64,000 nt of DNA, from assembly GCA_029204225.1 (NCBI GenBank), contig CM055095.1, positions 10,253,253 to 10,317,252 on the forward strand, read 5' to 3'. The position numbers and the translations under genes were made by a program. Numbering within the stretch: position 1 is the first letter of the stretch; the number at the start of each line of letters is the position of its first letter. The notes under the pieces are model-generated. The model was given only the letters and a program-made list of their open reading frames with translations. It was not told where the DNA came from and made no database searches. The DNA is from Diphasiastrum complanatum (taxonomy: Eukaryota; Streptophyta; Lycopodiopsida; Lycopodiales; Lycopodiaceae). Shown here in pieces: positions 1 to 11,829 of the stretch.

Positions 1-140
1 CATGGACGTCAAAACTTGATGGACGTCGAATTTTAACATCTGCATCAGCAATGTTACACCTGAAATAGTCGATGGGACTTTTGTACGACGGATCAAATGT
101 CGAATTGCAATAGATTTTGGCATGTTAGGATGTTAACATC

Positions 141-176
141 AGTGTGTGTGTGTGCGTGTGTGCGTGTGTGTGTTAG
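141..176. repeat. (TG)n microsatellite
   Basis: Alternating TG with a few C interruptions. It is followed by a second copy of the flanking phrase TTAGGATGTTAACA, so the TG tract lies inside a short direct duplication (about 124-190). Confidence 0.8.
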
Positions 177-210
177 GATGTTAACACTTGTGCGTGTGTG
201 TAAGATAGTG

Positions 211-310
211 TAAATGATGACATAAAGTGAGAGAAAAAGTAAATGATGACATAAAGTGAGAGAAAAAGTAAATGATGACATAAAGTGAGAGAAAAATAAA
301 TGATGACAAA
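211..310. repeat. 29-bp tandem repeat
   Basis: Three near-perfect head-to-tail copies of a 29-bp unit beginning TAAATGATGACATAAAGTGA, followed by a partial fourth that degrades into a purine-rich run. There are no spacers, so this is a minisatellite and not a CRISPR array. Confidence 0.9.
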
Positions 311-423
311 AGAGAAAGAGAGGGGAAGTCTAAGAATTTGTTGGAATATTTGATTTGTTACAATGGTATAATGTAAAAAGTGCAAAAGAATAGAATAGAA
401 ATGTTAATAATAAAATGATAATC

Positions 424-1519
<1,096 letters not shown>

Positions 1520-1522
1520 TGT

Positions 1523-2120
1523 TTAATTTCTTTGAGAATGTGAGCTGAGTTCATTTTCATGTTCATCTTCTTCTAACACTGTCTCATCCAAACATGGTGA
1601 TCTTAAACCATCGAAATGACTTTGTAAGATCATACAAATATCGCCATATATAATTGTATTTTTTTCTCTTGTCATTTTCATATCATTTGGTACAGGGATG
1701 GATGATTCGTGCTCTTCCAAAACCTAAAAAGATGTGGGTTCGTCATGTGTATCCAATGTTACAATGTTTTTTTCTTCTAACACACATACCGCTTAACCTT
1801 CTATCGCTAACTCATTTGAGGGCGACTCTTCGGCTATTACAATAACAAACTCTGAAAGTAACTTTTCCTTAATCCTGATGCACTGTCCTTTCAATTACTT
1901 AAATGCAGTAACTAGCCTCTAAGCATTTTGGCTTTATACGCAACTACTTCAATGATCCATCCTAACTATTTATTGTATGCAATATTGAAACAACATACAT
2001 TGGCCTTGATAGCATCTAAATCAGTAACAATAATTCATTATAACCATATTCCATTGGCCCAAAAATGGCCTAACATATGGCAGTGTATGATTTATATTGA
2101 GGTGCAACATAATTAAAAAA
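1523..2120 (-). pseudogene. decayed CACTA (TNP2/DUF4216-type) 3' gene fragment
   Basis: Two stretches resemble the better-preserved copies at 31.36-32.0 kb and 56.05-56.7 kb. Positions about 1665-1790 match the terminal exon, sharing the ATATCATTTGG and CTTCCAAAAC phrases. Positions about 2045-2160 match the start of the preceding exon and its upstream intron (GGCAGTGTATGATTTATA). The sequence between is too diverged to read. The minus frame at 1523-1720 carries an acidic, Ser/Glu-rich tail. In CACTA elements, DUF4216 lies at the C-terminal end of the TNP2-like transposase. No terminal CACTA motif was located, so element limits are unknown. Plainly non-functional. Confidence 0.5.
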
Positions 2121-2299
2121 ATTGTGCAAATTAAAATACTATTTTTATCTTGCCCACAAAAACAAAATCTCACAAAGACGATCATTAGAGGAATTCGAAA
2201 ATTCCCAGAGATATTCATTAGAAGAATTCTTTGTAAATATACTTTTATTCTTTGTCCTTAATTTTGACCACCATTTGGCTCAATCAAAGTGCACACATT

Positions 2300-4328
2300 T
2301 AAAATCTAAATAACATAGCATAGATAAATTGAGAAATAAAAATATATTATAGCAAACTTTCAAATTACCCACAGGCAATAGGGATGTATCCCCTTGGTTG
2401 GCTCTTCATACGCAATACTTGCTACCTAATACTCAAAATGATAGTGTAAAATAGTCTAAAATGATAATGTACACTAATACTTTTGCTTTCTTCTTACAAT
2501 TATGAAAGAGATGGGAGTTGATCACAAATTGCAAGGAGCTACCAACAACAATTAATACTGTAGAAGAGGAATAAAATTAAATGCAGCTTTTAAGAAAAAC
2601 ATGTATAAACTATTTATTCCAATAAAGGAGAGCCCAGATTGGGCATCAACAAATTTGTAAAAGTGTCTATTTTTATTATGTATGCTATGTGTCTATCTAT
2701 TATTTTCTATACATTAGGGATAGTTGACTAATCCCCAATTGTCTCTTGTATTTGCTCACCATCAAAAAACCATGTTTAGAGCATGTGTGATCGAAGGAAC
2801 TGATGGTATCCTGCATTTGGACCTTGCCCAACAAATTTGAGTCAAATTGTTTTTAAAGCAACATTGGAAAAAGAGGAAGATAATAAAAGAAAAACACTAT
2901 GAACATTAAAAGAAAGAAAGGGGATGGGAGGGATGGTGCTAGCACTCTCTTGTTGAAGCCAACTGTCTCTAGGGGCACGCCATCCCCTACCATGATCTCC
3001 TGGCTGCTATGGGGCTAGGTTTCAGTTTGTGAAAGATTTTCGAGTAATACTATCTTCATGCTTTATCTTTGGTAGATGTCTATATTGATGATGCATTAAA
3101 TGCTTTTCACTATAGCATGACAGGTTTATAGAGGTTTGGGATCAAACATAAACATGTGTTCATTATTGGGAGATTCAAGTAGGTGTTGATTAGGTTTTGG
3201 TTCTATTTCATTTTGAAAAAAGTTTAGAAATTGCTAACATAAAAGGAAGTGATTTTTTATGCAACTATTCTTTGGATCCTAATTTTCACAAAAACAACCA
3301 TACCCAACATTGCCAATGCCCAATTTAACAACCCTGATTACAAAACAACAAGCACAAAGGTCATGCTACTATTACACTAATATATCACATCCTCAAATAA
3401 TAGTTCCAAACACGCTTGCTATGTATTAGCTATATACACCACTAACCACATCCATCAAGACTCTCGTAGGCTTGCAAACCCTACAACATGTTCTAACTGC
3501 TTATGATTTAAAAATAATATGCACAAAACCAACAACTATCAATGAATTCTTACACATACTATATGTTATTTTAAAGTTTTATATCATTTGATTTGTAGCT
3601 TCAGCACAACATGCCACTAAAATCTTGTATAATGTAGAGACTCTAGTGATCTTTGATTGCCTTTCTTATTTTTGTTTTGCACTCTTGTGCAGGGCCTCCT
3701 GTGATCTTATTTGATCACCTTTTGTATTGTTTCATTAGTTGCTACTATATACAAGCATTAGTTTTCATACATTATACATCCATTATAAGGCCAATGTTAT
3801 AAAAGCCAAGGATGGATAATTGTTCTTAAAAGCAAGCAATCCGAACCATGCACTCCCATCATTTATTATACATGGGCGCAGCAAAACTACCTCATAAATG
3901 GCAACTTAAATATGATGTGGCATGAGTTTACACGTAGATAAAGCTCAAAGTAGCCTCTCTTCTCCCAACCCAAAACTCCTCTAAGCTGAATACTTCCTCC
4001 TCGCCTCGCTCTCCGTCAATGTGCCTTTATCAATATCGAGCGCTACGTTCAGGTGGTATCGCATGTACCCTAGTGTCAGGATGAGACTGGAACACTGACT
4101 CTAGAGTTGATTCAGAGGCTACGTGGGGACAATTATGGGTGACACCAAATCAAGTTTGGGGCACCAGGTTTTAATATTCCATACTGTACAGCAGCCGAGA
4201 GTCAACCTACCGTCAACCAGCAACTTTGATGCAACTTAGAGTTCAAACTAATACTAATTATCCCGTTTATTTCAAAGTTCTGATGTGATGATATTTTCTA
4301 AGAGCGCTTGGAATATCATAGCTAATGC
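2300..4328. other. 2-kb stretch without recognised gene
   Basis: All six frames are broken by frequent stops. A somewhat more GC-rich part at 3950-4200 might contain exon-like sequence, but I could not match it to a family. No LTR ends, terminal inverted repeats or RNA genes were seen. Confidence 0.5.
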
Positions 4329-4679
4329 CTTAGAAACGTTAATACGATCAATACCATGCCAATATTTAAAGTAATTTCAAAGAAGTAGACAATATATGAT
4401 GAAGCGGCCAGACTCTCCATCACACGAGCGTATTCTGCCCTAGACGAGTATGCTTCTGGCATTTTGCTACATGAAAGAACATCAACCCAGTTATCCCTCT
4501 TTCAATGTTTGTATATGAAAATTGAACCGCGCGTTAGCAAAGGAGAAGTAAAGAAACTGCCCTTTGATTACTAAAATAGTGAAGTTTGACGCATCACCAT
4601 ATTTTCGGTAATACCCAATTCCGCTTTTAACCAATAGGACAAAACTCTGAAACATGATTAAGCATCACTGTAGCGCACT

Positions 4680-4842
4680 GTCTTGAAAATCTCGAGACTT
4701 AAAACATTGAAGTCTCCAAAAATTCGAGTTCCAATTCGAGTTTTGAGTCTCGAAAAGTTTGAGACTTAAAACAATGAAGTCTCCAAAAATTCGAGTTTTG
4801 AGTCTCGAAATTTCGTGTCTCCAAAAATTGAAACCTCAAAAT
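4680..4842. repeat. small insertion made of tandem CTCGAGACTT/AAGTCTCC units
   Basis: Present here and absent from the duplicate at about 17,550, so it is a discrete insertion in this copy or a deletion in the other. It contains about two imperfect copies of a 75-85 bp unit with the phrases GAGACTTAAAACA and AAGTCTCCAAAAATTCGAG. These phrases are partly self-complementary, so the insert could fold. No clear target-site duplication was found. Confidence 0.6.
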
Positions 4843-5102
4843 GTACGACGAAGAAATGCAGAGAGAGAGAGAGAGAGGTGCTCAGGGAATAAACATGCTT
4901 ATCGATTCCAGATCCATGCATAATTGAGTGATAAACTCCAGAAGTTAAGCCGTTATTATACCAAAATGAAAAATTTACAGGCTTCAGTACAAACGAAGAA
5001 AATAAAAACTGGAAGAACACAGACTAAGATATTGGAAGAGTAATTCTATATATTTGAAGGAAAATGAAATTTTGAACTGGTTCTACCAAGATTGTAGATC
5101 TA

Positions 5103-5613
5103 TTATCTATCGGAGCCCTGGAGCCATTTTCCATCTTTGTTCAGCTGCCAAACACGTATTCCATTGACAACTGCACATTTTCAAGAAAAAGTGGTCCATA
5201 GAACTTGCGTTTTATAATTATAAGGCTCAAAAATAGCACTAGAAACATTAAAAGCGAAAGAAGAACTTTATACCTGAATCAGCTTTGAAGTTTCTCACCA
5301 GCAAAGTCAATTTTTGCATCTCAGGCAAAAAGGTTTTCATCTCTTCGGGATTTTCAAATCGTACGGGATACTTGACCTTTACAATATTTACATTGTTCAT
5401 ATTTCCAGAAGAGGGAAACATTACATATTCCCTATAACCCTGGTATGGATCCCAGGGCATCCATCCTAAAGATCGCATAATTGAATCAACTTCATCGTCA
5501 CCTAAATTGGGCGCTTGTCCTGGAAACTTTTCATGACTTATCTGGCGTGATCCATCACCCTTAGCAGGCGTGGAGTTTGATATTTCCTGGATATTCGAGC
5601 GATAATTTTCCAT
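5103..5613 (-). CDS. small two-exon gene, 135-aa protein of unknown function
   Basis: I do not recognise the family. Exon 1 (5613-5274) starts at an ATG giving M-E-N-Y-R-S and encodes 113 codons plus one base. It ends at a GT donor (CAG|GTATAA). A 103-bp intron ends in TGCAG, and exon 2 (5170-5103) finishes the frame with 22 codons including TAA. The phase matches across the junction and the C-terminus reads as sensible protein (NGIRVWQLNKDGKW). The protein is soluble-looking, with an acidic D-D-E-V-D patch, a Trp/Tyr-rich segment (GWMPWDPYQGYREY) and a Lys/Leu-rich end. An in-frame ATG 39 codons upstream (5730) exists but lies in what looks like the 5'UTR. TATA box and CA repeat lie 180-190 bp upstream. 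The copy at 17.8-18.15 kb lost exon 2. The uninterrupted frame and correct splice sites argue for a real or recently active gene. Confidence 0.6.
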
Positions 5614-5694
5614 TTCGCGGGGAAACAGCTGTATTTTATTGGGAAACAGATGAATTTTTCTGCACAAAATTGCTACACAATGCGTATCTTTTAT

Positions 5695-5700
5695 CACGTG
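5695..5700. promoter_or_regulatory. G-box CACGTG in the 5' leader
   Basis: A perfect CACGTG in the context ATCACGTGA, between the TATA box and the ATG of the small gene. The same site is kept at about 11,170, 18,235 and 21,670 in the duplicated promoter fragments. G-boxes bind bZIP/bHLH factors in plants; function here is inferred. Confidence 0.45.
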
Positions 5701-5758
5701 ACAAAGAACGCTCAGAAAAGTCTGCGTCACTTGGACTCTAGATCTCTTCCTATCCCTC

Positions 5759-5761
<3 letters not shown>

Positions 5762-5791
<30 letters not shown>
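5762..5791. repeat. (CA)n microsatellite next to the TATA box
   Basis: About 15 CA units directly downstream, on the minus strand, of the TATA box of the small gene. Shorter or interrupted versions sit at the same place in the duplicates (11,230; 18,296-18,330; 21,726). Confidence 0.9.
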
Positions 5792-5794
<3 letters not shown>

Positions 5795-5796
5795 CT

Positions 5797-5804
5797 TATT
5801 TATA
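5797..5804 (-). promoter_or_regulatory. TATA box (TATAAATA) of the small two-exon gene
   Basis: Minus-strand TATAAATA lies 184 bp upstream of the chosen ATG. It implies a transcription start near 5770, at the CA repeat. The element is preserved in all four copies of this promoter segment in the window (also near 11,245, 18,340 and 21,745). Confidence 0.55.
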
Positions 5805-6275
5805 CTTGTGCGGGTGGTTGTTGAATTCAGTCCCCGTACATTCAAAAGATTTGCCACGTTGATATTGCTTCGTGGGTTCAATGTGGTGCGAAATCTAGTT
5901 CAACAATAACAATTATATCACCTTTTTGCAAAAATTGAAGTGTATTGAAAAGCCACATATTGGAATCCTTCTTCTTCTTTATTGGGTAGCTCATGTGGAA
6001 ATCTACAATTTTGCTTTTCAACATGATCTTCCCACTCTTAGATATCTACAACCACTAGTGTAGCCTTTTATGGTTCCCCTTGAATCTTTGGTGGAAAATC
6101 TATAATTACTTTTTCAAAAGACTCTCACATAGCATCTTCAAATTCTCTTGCAACTCTCCTCTGACTTGTTTGTCATTACCCTTTGTACCAGATTGAGACT
6201 ACACATCAAATGTTAAAAGGTCTCTCTAAGTGTTCATGTGGTCGTGTGCTGGATTTTTCCTAGCCACTGATCTTC

Positions 6276-6542
6276 TTATGTGGTGCCCCTGAGGTGGAGA
6301 TCGTCTATTGTCACAAGATAGTGATTTTCAAATTGTTCGAGAGAAAACACAGACATTTTGCTACGGCCATCTTTGTAGTCATCTCGTCGATGTGTCGACC
6401 TCCACATGAGGGGATTTGCACTCTGGGCGATGTTGCCATTGGTGATCCCTCTCGACAATACCTCCTTCGTTGTTTTTCCATCACACAAGGGGCTATTGCA
6501 TCTCACGCAGCTCAAGAGAAGGAGCAATATCACAATGAGCAT
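6276..6542 (-). CDS. 88-codon ORF with N-terminal hydrophobic signal, copy 1
   Basis: The ORF opens with a Met followed by a run of Leu/Ile/Val (LIVILLLLLS) and then Cys-rich residues (C-V-R-C-N-S-P-L-C). This is what a short secretory signal peptide followed by a mature Cys-containing peptide looks like. The mature part is basic and polar, with R-R-D-D-Y-K-D. Near-identical ORFs occur at 16,874-17,140 (plus) and 18,823-19,089 (minus), with only a few substitutions and no stops. The degenerate copies at 11.9 and 22.4 kb are broken. Caution: the opposite strand is also open (6294-6602, 102 codons), so the frame may be chance in a young repeat. No known family is recognised. Confidence 0.3.
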   Translation of the reverse strand: MLIVILLLLLSCVRCNSPLCDGKTTKEVLSRGITNGNIAQSANPLMWRSTHRRDDYKDGRSKMSVFSLEQFENHYLVTIDDLHLRGTT

Positions 6543-6632
6543 GTGTTTGGTAAAAAATTAATCCCCTTTGCTTTAAACACATATGGATGTCTTCATAAAT
6601 AACTTCATGATTTTTTGTCCTTATCTGCAGAG

Positions 6633-6720
6633 CTTAAGGTAGTTGTAGAATCATTTTTTAGTGATACAAGCATTAGTTTAGATGATTGTACATATTTTCA
6701 TCATGCCCGAAGATCAACCT
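6633..6720. repeat. short fragment shared with 10,745-10,860 and 21,245-21,350
   Basis: After position 6632 the D2-type sequence switches abruptly to a phrase containing TTAGTTTAGATGATTGTACA. This also occurs within the D1 duplication. It marks a recombination or insertion junction. Confidence 0.55.
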
Positions 6721-6771
6721 CTTGAGGAGAAGATCTATAGCCAAGGATGCCTAGATAAGAACACATAAATG

Positions 6772-7633
6772 TGTCGGAAAGTGGTGTACAGAAAATAGGT
6801 CTAGCTCGAAAAGAAAATGAACTCGAAAAAGAAACAAATGAAAATAATTCGAGTGCATGGCGGAATGAAGTATCTTCCTCTTTCACAATGCACGACCACG
6901 CCTATCAATTTCAAACAAAACAATAGTGATAGAAATCACGTTTGAACTTATAGTAACTAACTTCGAAATCGCTAGTACTATAGTGATTTTCATAGCCAAA
7001 CAATTAAGCATCGAAAATTATCAAACAAATAATAAGTCACGAAGAAATACGGAAACGCATACATTCTGAGACAAAAACTGAACGCAATGAAGGATAGTAT
7101 TGATGAGTATGAAACATAACAGAAGTAAACGAGTACAATAAGTTGCGGATCAATGAACAACTATGTATATTAAGAAATTAGGTCATGAATTGCGATCACT
7201 AGTTGGCTGTTAATCAGCTAGCATCCATCCGGTCCTTGTCCTTGATTGCTGATAAGCAGTGAAATTGGCCATAAACGTTCTGTTTGCATAAATGAAACAT
7301 AATTGTAGCTCTGCAGAAATGAACTAAAACAGCCACATGTGACACTGCCGAATTTTTCGCGAAAAGGGAAAAAGGAGACGGTGCCCTTAAATCTCATTTA
7401 GGGTTGCCCCATACTTTATTTTACACGAGATTTCTGTCAGGCAAAAAATGCAAAAAAAGAGACACTACATTTTCTCAACAGAATTCTCGACAGACAAAAA
7501 AGGCGACACTGTTGTAAACTCCATGTAATTCTACAGACTCTGTAAACACACGGGAAAATCCACAAAACTGGATAAACAATGGATGAAGATTAAAACCGAT
7601 TAGTCAATTGGTAAGAAGGAGAATAATCCAACA
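6772..7633. mobile_element. solo LTR of Copia family A
   Basis: It begins TGTCGGAAAG and ends AATAATCCAACA, matching the ends of the 1.0-kb LTR at 12,866-13,876 with moderate divergence. No polymerase sequence adjoins either side. The bases just outside (AAATG before, AAATA after) look like a 5-bp target duplication with one mismatch. This is the expected structure after unequal recombination between two LTRs. Confidence 0.7.
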
Positions 7634-7639
7634 AAATAA

Positions 7640-8300
7640 AACCAACAAACGACCAAAAAGAGGAAAAGCATGAAATATGAACAATCACAAATCTAGGGTA
7701 TTCTAGGATCATATCTGAAGCTAAGATTGACAACCTTGGCAAGCCTAGATTCCCACTCATATTTCATCGTTTACCCTCTCCCCATTGGATCGAAGCCTGA
7801 TACTACACATGACTATACTCACCTAGAATAGATCCCAAACCCCTTCTTTGCCCTCTTGATCTGATTGATTAGGGAGGCACAGAAAGGGTCCAACATTTTT
7901 TTGGTGTCGTTGCTGGGGAGACGGTGCTTAACAGTCCTAGGAGTGGATTTTTTGTTTCCATTTTTTGCTATTTTCACTTTGTTGTTACTCGCCAACAATG
8001 TTTTTATTACTCGTGGCTTTTCCAGAGGCCAAAGCTCACCCCGATGTACCATCAGCCAGCTCGGTGAGTAATGTCTATTCCTCGCCTATTGAGTTAAAAC
8101 TCGCCGATTGTAAAGTCACAATTTTTTTACAATAACTTTACTCACCAGCAGTAGAATGTGCTCATAACCTTAAGATCTAGCATGCTACAGCTGGGCGAGT
8201 AATAAGTTATTACTCTTCATTAATCACATTTTTTTGGTGTCGTTGCTGGGGAGACTCTATTACTCGCCTACTGAACTATTACTCGCCGAATGTGAAATCA
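7640..8300 (+). mobile_element. Gypsy LTR edge with degenerate tRNA-Asp-type primer-binding site
   Basis: A probable LTR end (GGGTCCAACA, near 7893) is followed by TGGTGTCGTTGCTGGGGA at 7902-7919. This resembles the Asp-tRNA primer-binding site of plant Tat/Athila Gypsy elements, with three C-to-T changes. The same 18-mer recurs at 8235-8252. Between them is a leader with many short TACTCGCC-like phrases in both orientations. No gag or pol follows; the element is broken off at about 8300 by an inverted-repeat block. Confidence 0.5.
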
Positions 8301-8862
8301 CAATGCCATGTCCACTAGATAGGCTAAAACGTAGTCTAGGAAACCAAATTCACTATTTGAGAAAGAAGTGACACATGATATAATCAAGAGAATAGATAGA
8401 GAGCCCAATTAGTAAGAATGAGAACTATTCAAAGGCACCAACCAATCCAGCATGAGAGTGATGTCATTCAATGAATAAGCTTCTAAATGAGATAGGCATG
8501 AAGTTTAGGGGCTTATAGTGTGTTAATTAACATATTTGTGAAAAACAAAATGATTTATGGGATGAATGAAATGAGTGAAATCATAATATACTAAATGAAA
8601 TAACAATATTTGTCATTCTGACCATGTTTGCATCCAACTAAACCACTTTCTTTGTTTATCCATAATATCAATTTTAACCACAATTAAGCTAGACATGTCC
8701 AATTAATGTCAACCCCCTTTTATTATTGCCAATTACTGTTGATTAATTCATGATCTTCGACACCACACATGAGAATATATGTAGATCATATCTAGCCCTT
8801 GAGATAGAGAAGTAGACTGGATTAGAGAAAATATATCTTCAGGTACAACCTCTTTGGGTGGG
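8301..8862. repeat. left arm of 2.2-kb inverted repeat IR2 (partner 10,013-10,540)
   Basis: The reverse complement aligns with 10,013-10,540, for example the AAACCACTTTCTTTGTTTATCC-type phrase around 8641 and its mirror around 10,240. A third copy of the right-arm sequence lies at 20,513-21,040. The arm ends at a homopolymer of G whose mirror is a run of C at 10,014. Confidence 0.85.
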
Positions 8863-8880
8863 GGGGGGGGGGGGGGGGGG
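8860..8880. repeat. 21-bp poly-G homopolymer
   Basis: An unbroken run of 21 G, preceded by GGGT. It lies exactly at the inner end of the IR2 left arm. The right arm and the 20.5-kb copy have only 7-8 C at the mirror position, so the tract has expanded here. Sequencing error in the length is possible. Confidence 0.85.
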
Positions 8881-9284
8881 TATAATTCACGTTCAAGCTT
8901 ATTGTGACCAAATTTGAAATTGTTAGCACTACAGTGATTTCAGAGCCAAACAATGAAGTATTGATTTATCAGACAAAAAAATAAGAGATTATCAGCTATA
9001 AAACAATCACAGAGATGCATACATTCTACCGTAGTATTGAACGCAATAAAAGGAGTAGATTGATTCATCATGTAGCATGTACAAAATCACTACCGTATCA
9101 TTGTGCTAGTGGACTCCGAAATTGATTGCTCAAGTGATATGACTTTTGACTGCAACAGGTTCTTCTTATTGATCAAAGAGGTTACCATTCCCTTCAGCTA
9201 TGAGATTTCTTGCTTCAAAGTCTAGAAATTTGCCCTGATGATCACAAAATAATTGTGGATAGAAACCGCATACTCTAAGCTATC
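8881..9284 (-). mobile_element. Copia family A LTR fragment
   Basis: It resembles the middle of the family A LTR: phrases such as CACTACAGTGATT and AGAGCCAAACAATGAAG match 13,070-13,100. It is truncated at both ends, by the poly-G junction on the left and by integrase-region sequence on the right. Confidence 0.55.
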
Positions 9285-9890
9285 TCAGAGTAACTGAACA
9301 ACTCTGTATGATTGCGCTTCCGCTAGCTGTTCGTCGGGGATAGACGATCTAGGACCTTCAATGGGAATAGTCTTATTAGGAACTGGTAAGTTTGATAATT
9401 CGTGAGAGTCTGATACTTCGGCCATATGAGCTTTGCCCTTACCTTTGAGGTTCATAAATTGATCTTCAATGAAGATGACATCCCGACTAGTGAATATCTT
9501 CAACTCGACAAGATCATACAACTTATAAGCTAAGAGACCTTTAGTAGAACATCTGTTCTGAATATAAGCTGTAGTGGAAACAACTTCAGCCCAGAAGGAC
9601 TTCGGAAGTGTCGCATGTGCTAGCATGCACTTTGCCGATTCGACTAAGGTCCTATTCTTTCTCTCAGCAAGACCATTCGTCTGAGGTGAATAGGAGGTAA
9701 TGTATTGTTGCTCAATGTCGTTGTTAAGGCAATACTCCTTGAATTCGGTAGAGATGTATTCTCCCCCATTGTTGGACCTCAGTGCTTTGATTCTTTTACC
9801 AGTTTGATTTTTTGCACGCTCTTTGAATTGTCTAAATATTATGAAAGCCTCTGATTTCTTCTTAATGAAATAAACAACTGTTCTTCTCAA
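9285..9890 (-). pseudogene. Copia integrase C-terminal part (family A)
   Basis: Reads as the integrase catalytic core downstream part. A K-A-L-R-S-N-N-G-G-E-Y segment stands where Copia integrases normally have S-D-N-G-G-E-Y, so the second catalytic Asp is Asn. The third acid is kept in the context N-G-L-A-E-R-K-N-R-T. The frame then runs into the linker that precedes reverse transcriptase (S-R-D-V-I-F-I-E-D). The GAG-protease and RT portions are absent on this side, so it is an isolated fragment inside IR2. A second copy with the same Asp-to-Asn change lies at 27,946-28,101 on the plus strand. Confidence 0.85.
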
Positions 9891-10012
9891 ATATTTGTCA
9901 ATGAAGGTAATAAACTACTTTGCATCAGGCAATGACAGAGTTTGCATGCCTATGACTCAATCTGAAGGGAATCCTACTATGCTTTCCAGCATATTGTACG
10001 AGTACTTAACAA

Positions 10013-10540
10013 ACCCCCCCACTCAAAGAAGTTTTACCTGCAGATATATTTTCTCTAACCCAATCTACTTCTCTAACTCTCTCAAGGGCTAAATATGATG
10101 TGCGAATATTCTCATGTGTGGTGTCGAAGATCATGAATTAAATGGATAGCCATCTTCTAATCAATAGTAATTGGCAATAATAAAAGGGGGTTGACATTCT
10201 TTGGACATGTCTAATTGTGGTTAAATTGAGATTATGGATAAACAAAGAAAGTGGTTTAGTTGGATGCAAACATGGTCCAAATGACAAATATTGTTATCTC
10301 ATTTAGTATATTATAATTTCACTCATATTTCATGCCTATCTCATTTAGATGCTTATCCATTGAGTGACATCACTCTCATGCTGGATTAGTTGGTGCCTTT
10401 GAATAGGTCTAATTCTTACTAATTGGGCTCTCTATCTATTCTCTTGATGATATCATGTGTCACTTCTTTCTCAAATAGTGGATTTGTCTCCTAGACTATG
10501 TTTTAGCATATCTAGTGGAGGTGGCATTAGTCAAATGCCA
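10013..10540. repeat. right arm of inverted repeat IR2
   Basis: Mirror of 8301-8862. It begins at a C run followed by ACTCAAAGAAGTTTTACC and ends near a CATATCTAGTGGAGGTGGCA phrase. Confidence 0.85.
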
Positions 10541-11102
10541 TGACTCATCAATCATAAACTCATATACCTTAAGGAAGCCAATGTCATTGCCATGTTATAC
10601 TCTACACAATCTATCATCACTAGGTAGATTATGGTGAAACTCCAAGACATGGAAATGATAATCGGGTATTCCTCTCTAGATCAATTGGAAAACGTCACTA
10701 GGGAGGGACAAGAATTTCAAGTCAAACTATGTCATATGAATATTAAGGTAGTTATACTGACAACAATGTTCTATCAATTGGGTAGATATAGAATCATTTT
10801 TTTATTTATACAAGCGTTAGTTTAGATGATAATATAGATTTTGATCATGGCCAAACTAGGACTTTGTTTTTAGGCCCTAGAACTACCACTACCCTTTCTC
10901 CAACTGATAAATCCCTAATCATCTTGCCTACTTAAAATAAAAATAATAATTCTTTTATTGATTTTATCGGACATATCGGATCTTTTTTATTTCAAAGAGG
11001 CTGAGGCTCTTTTCATTTTGAGCAAGGAGCTTCGTGAATTTTTTGATATAATTTATTAGGATGATGATGATCTTCTCCCTGGTGTTGATGATATAAATAA
11101 CG

Positions 11103-11300
11103 ATGAATTTAATTGGGAAACAGTTGAATTTTGCTGCACAAAATTGCTACACAATACGTGTCATCTATCACGTGACAAAGAACGCACAGAGAAGTCTGCG
11201 TCAGTTGGAGTCTCTCTCTCTCTCCACACACACACACAGTCTTATTTATACTTGTGCGAGTGGTTGTTGAATTCAGTCCCCATAACTCTAAAAGTAAAAG
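11103..11300 (-). pseudogene. promoter/5'UTR remnant of the small two-exon gene (copy 3)
   Basis: Matches 5640-5840: the TATAAATA box, a shortened CA/CT repeat, the CACGTG site and the leader are kept, but the coding exon is replaced by unrelated sequence at about 11,105. The equivalent remnant in D1 copy 2 is at about 21,604-21,790. Confidence 0.75.
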
Positions 11301-11829
11301 CAAAGAACCGGAAACTTTTGAATTTTAAAGATTTTGTCGATTCAAAAAGACTAGCCACGTTGATATTGCTTCGTGGGTTCAATGTGGTGTGAAATCCAGT
11401 TCAACAGTAACAATTATAATACATTTTTGCAACAATTGAAGTGTATTGAAAAGCCACATATTGAAATCTTTTCTTCTTCTTTATTTGTGGCTCATGTGGA
11501 AATCTACAAGATCGCTTTTCAACATGATCTTCCCACTCTTAGATGTCTACTTATACTAGTGTAGCCTTTTATGGTTCCCTTTAAATATTTGGTGGAAAAT
11601 CAACAATTACTTTTTCAAAAGACTCTCACATGGCATCTTCAAACTTAAACCTTCACTCACCTTATCTTGGTTGCATGTCCAATTCGTCCACTCTTGGAAT
11701 TCTCCTCTAAGTTGTTTGTCATTACCCTTTGTACCAGATTGAGACAACACATCAAATGTTAAAAGGTCTCTCTAAGTGTTCATGTGGTCATGTGCTGGAT
11801 TTTTCCTAACTATTGATCTTCTTATTTGG

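Larger units (their letters stand above)
4329..6250. repeat. segmental duplicate D2, copy 1 (partner 17,209-18,760)
   Basis: This block aligns in the same orientation with 17,209 to about 18,760, starting at AGAAACGTTAATACGATCAA in both. It contains the two-exon gene at 5103-5613 and its promoter. Differences: this copy has an extra 160 bp at 4680-4842. The partner lacks about 180 bp (equivalent to 4978-5159) that holds most of the last exon. Confidence 0.85.

Noticed and set aside
211..310. 29-bp direct repeats resembling a CRISPR array
   Set aside because: The units are contiguous with no unique spacers and the context is plant nuclear DNA.
1654..1845. 63-codon plus-strand ORF
   Set aside because: Antisense to the CACTA exon-like sequence; the matching region at 31.35 kb shows that the minus strand is the coding one.
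6294..6602. 102-codon plus-strand ORF antisense to the 88-codon ORF
   Set aside because: No signal, domain or codon evidence; kept open in copies only because the copies are young. The opposite frame has the more protein-like start, so only that was listed, at low confidence.
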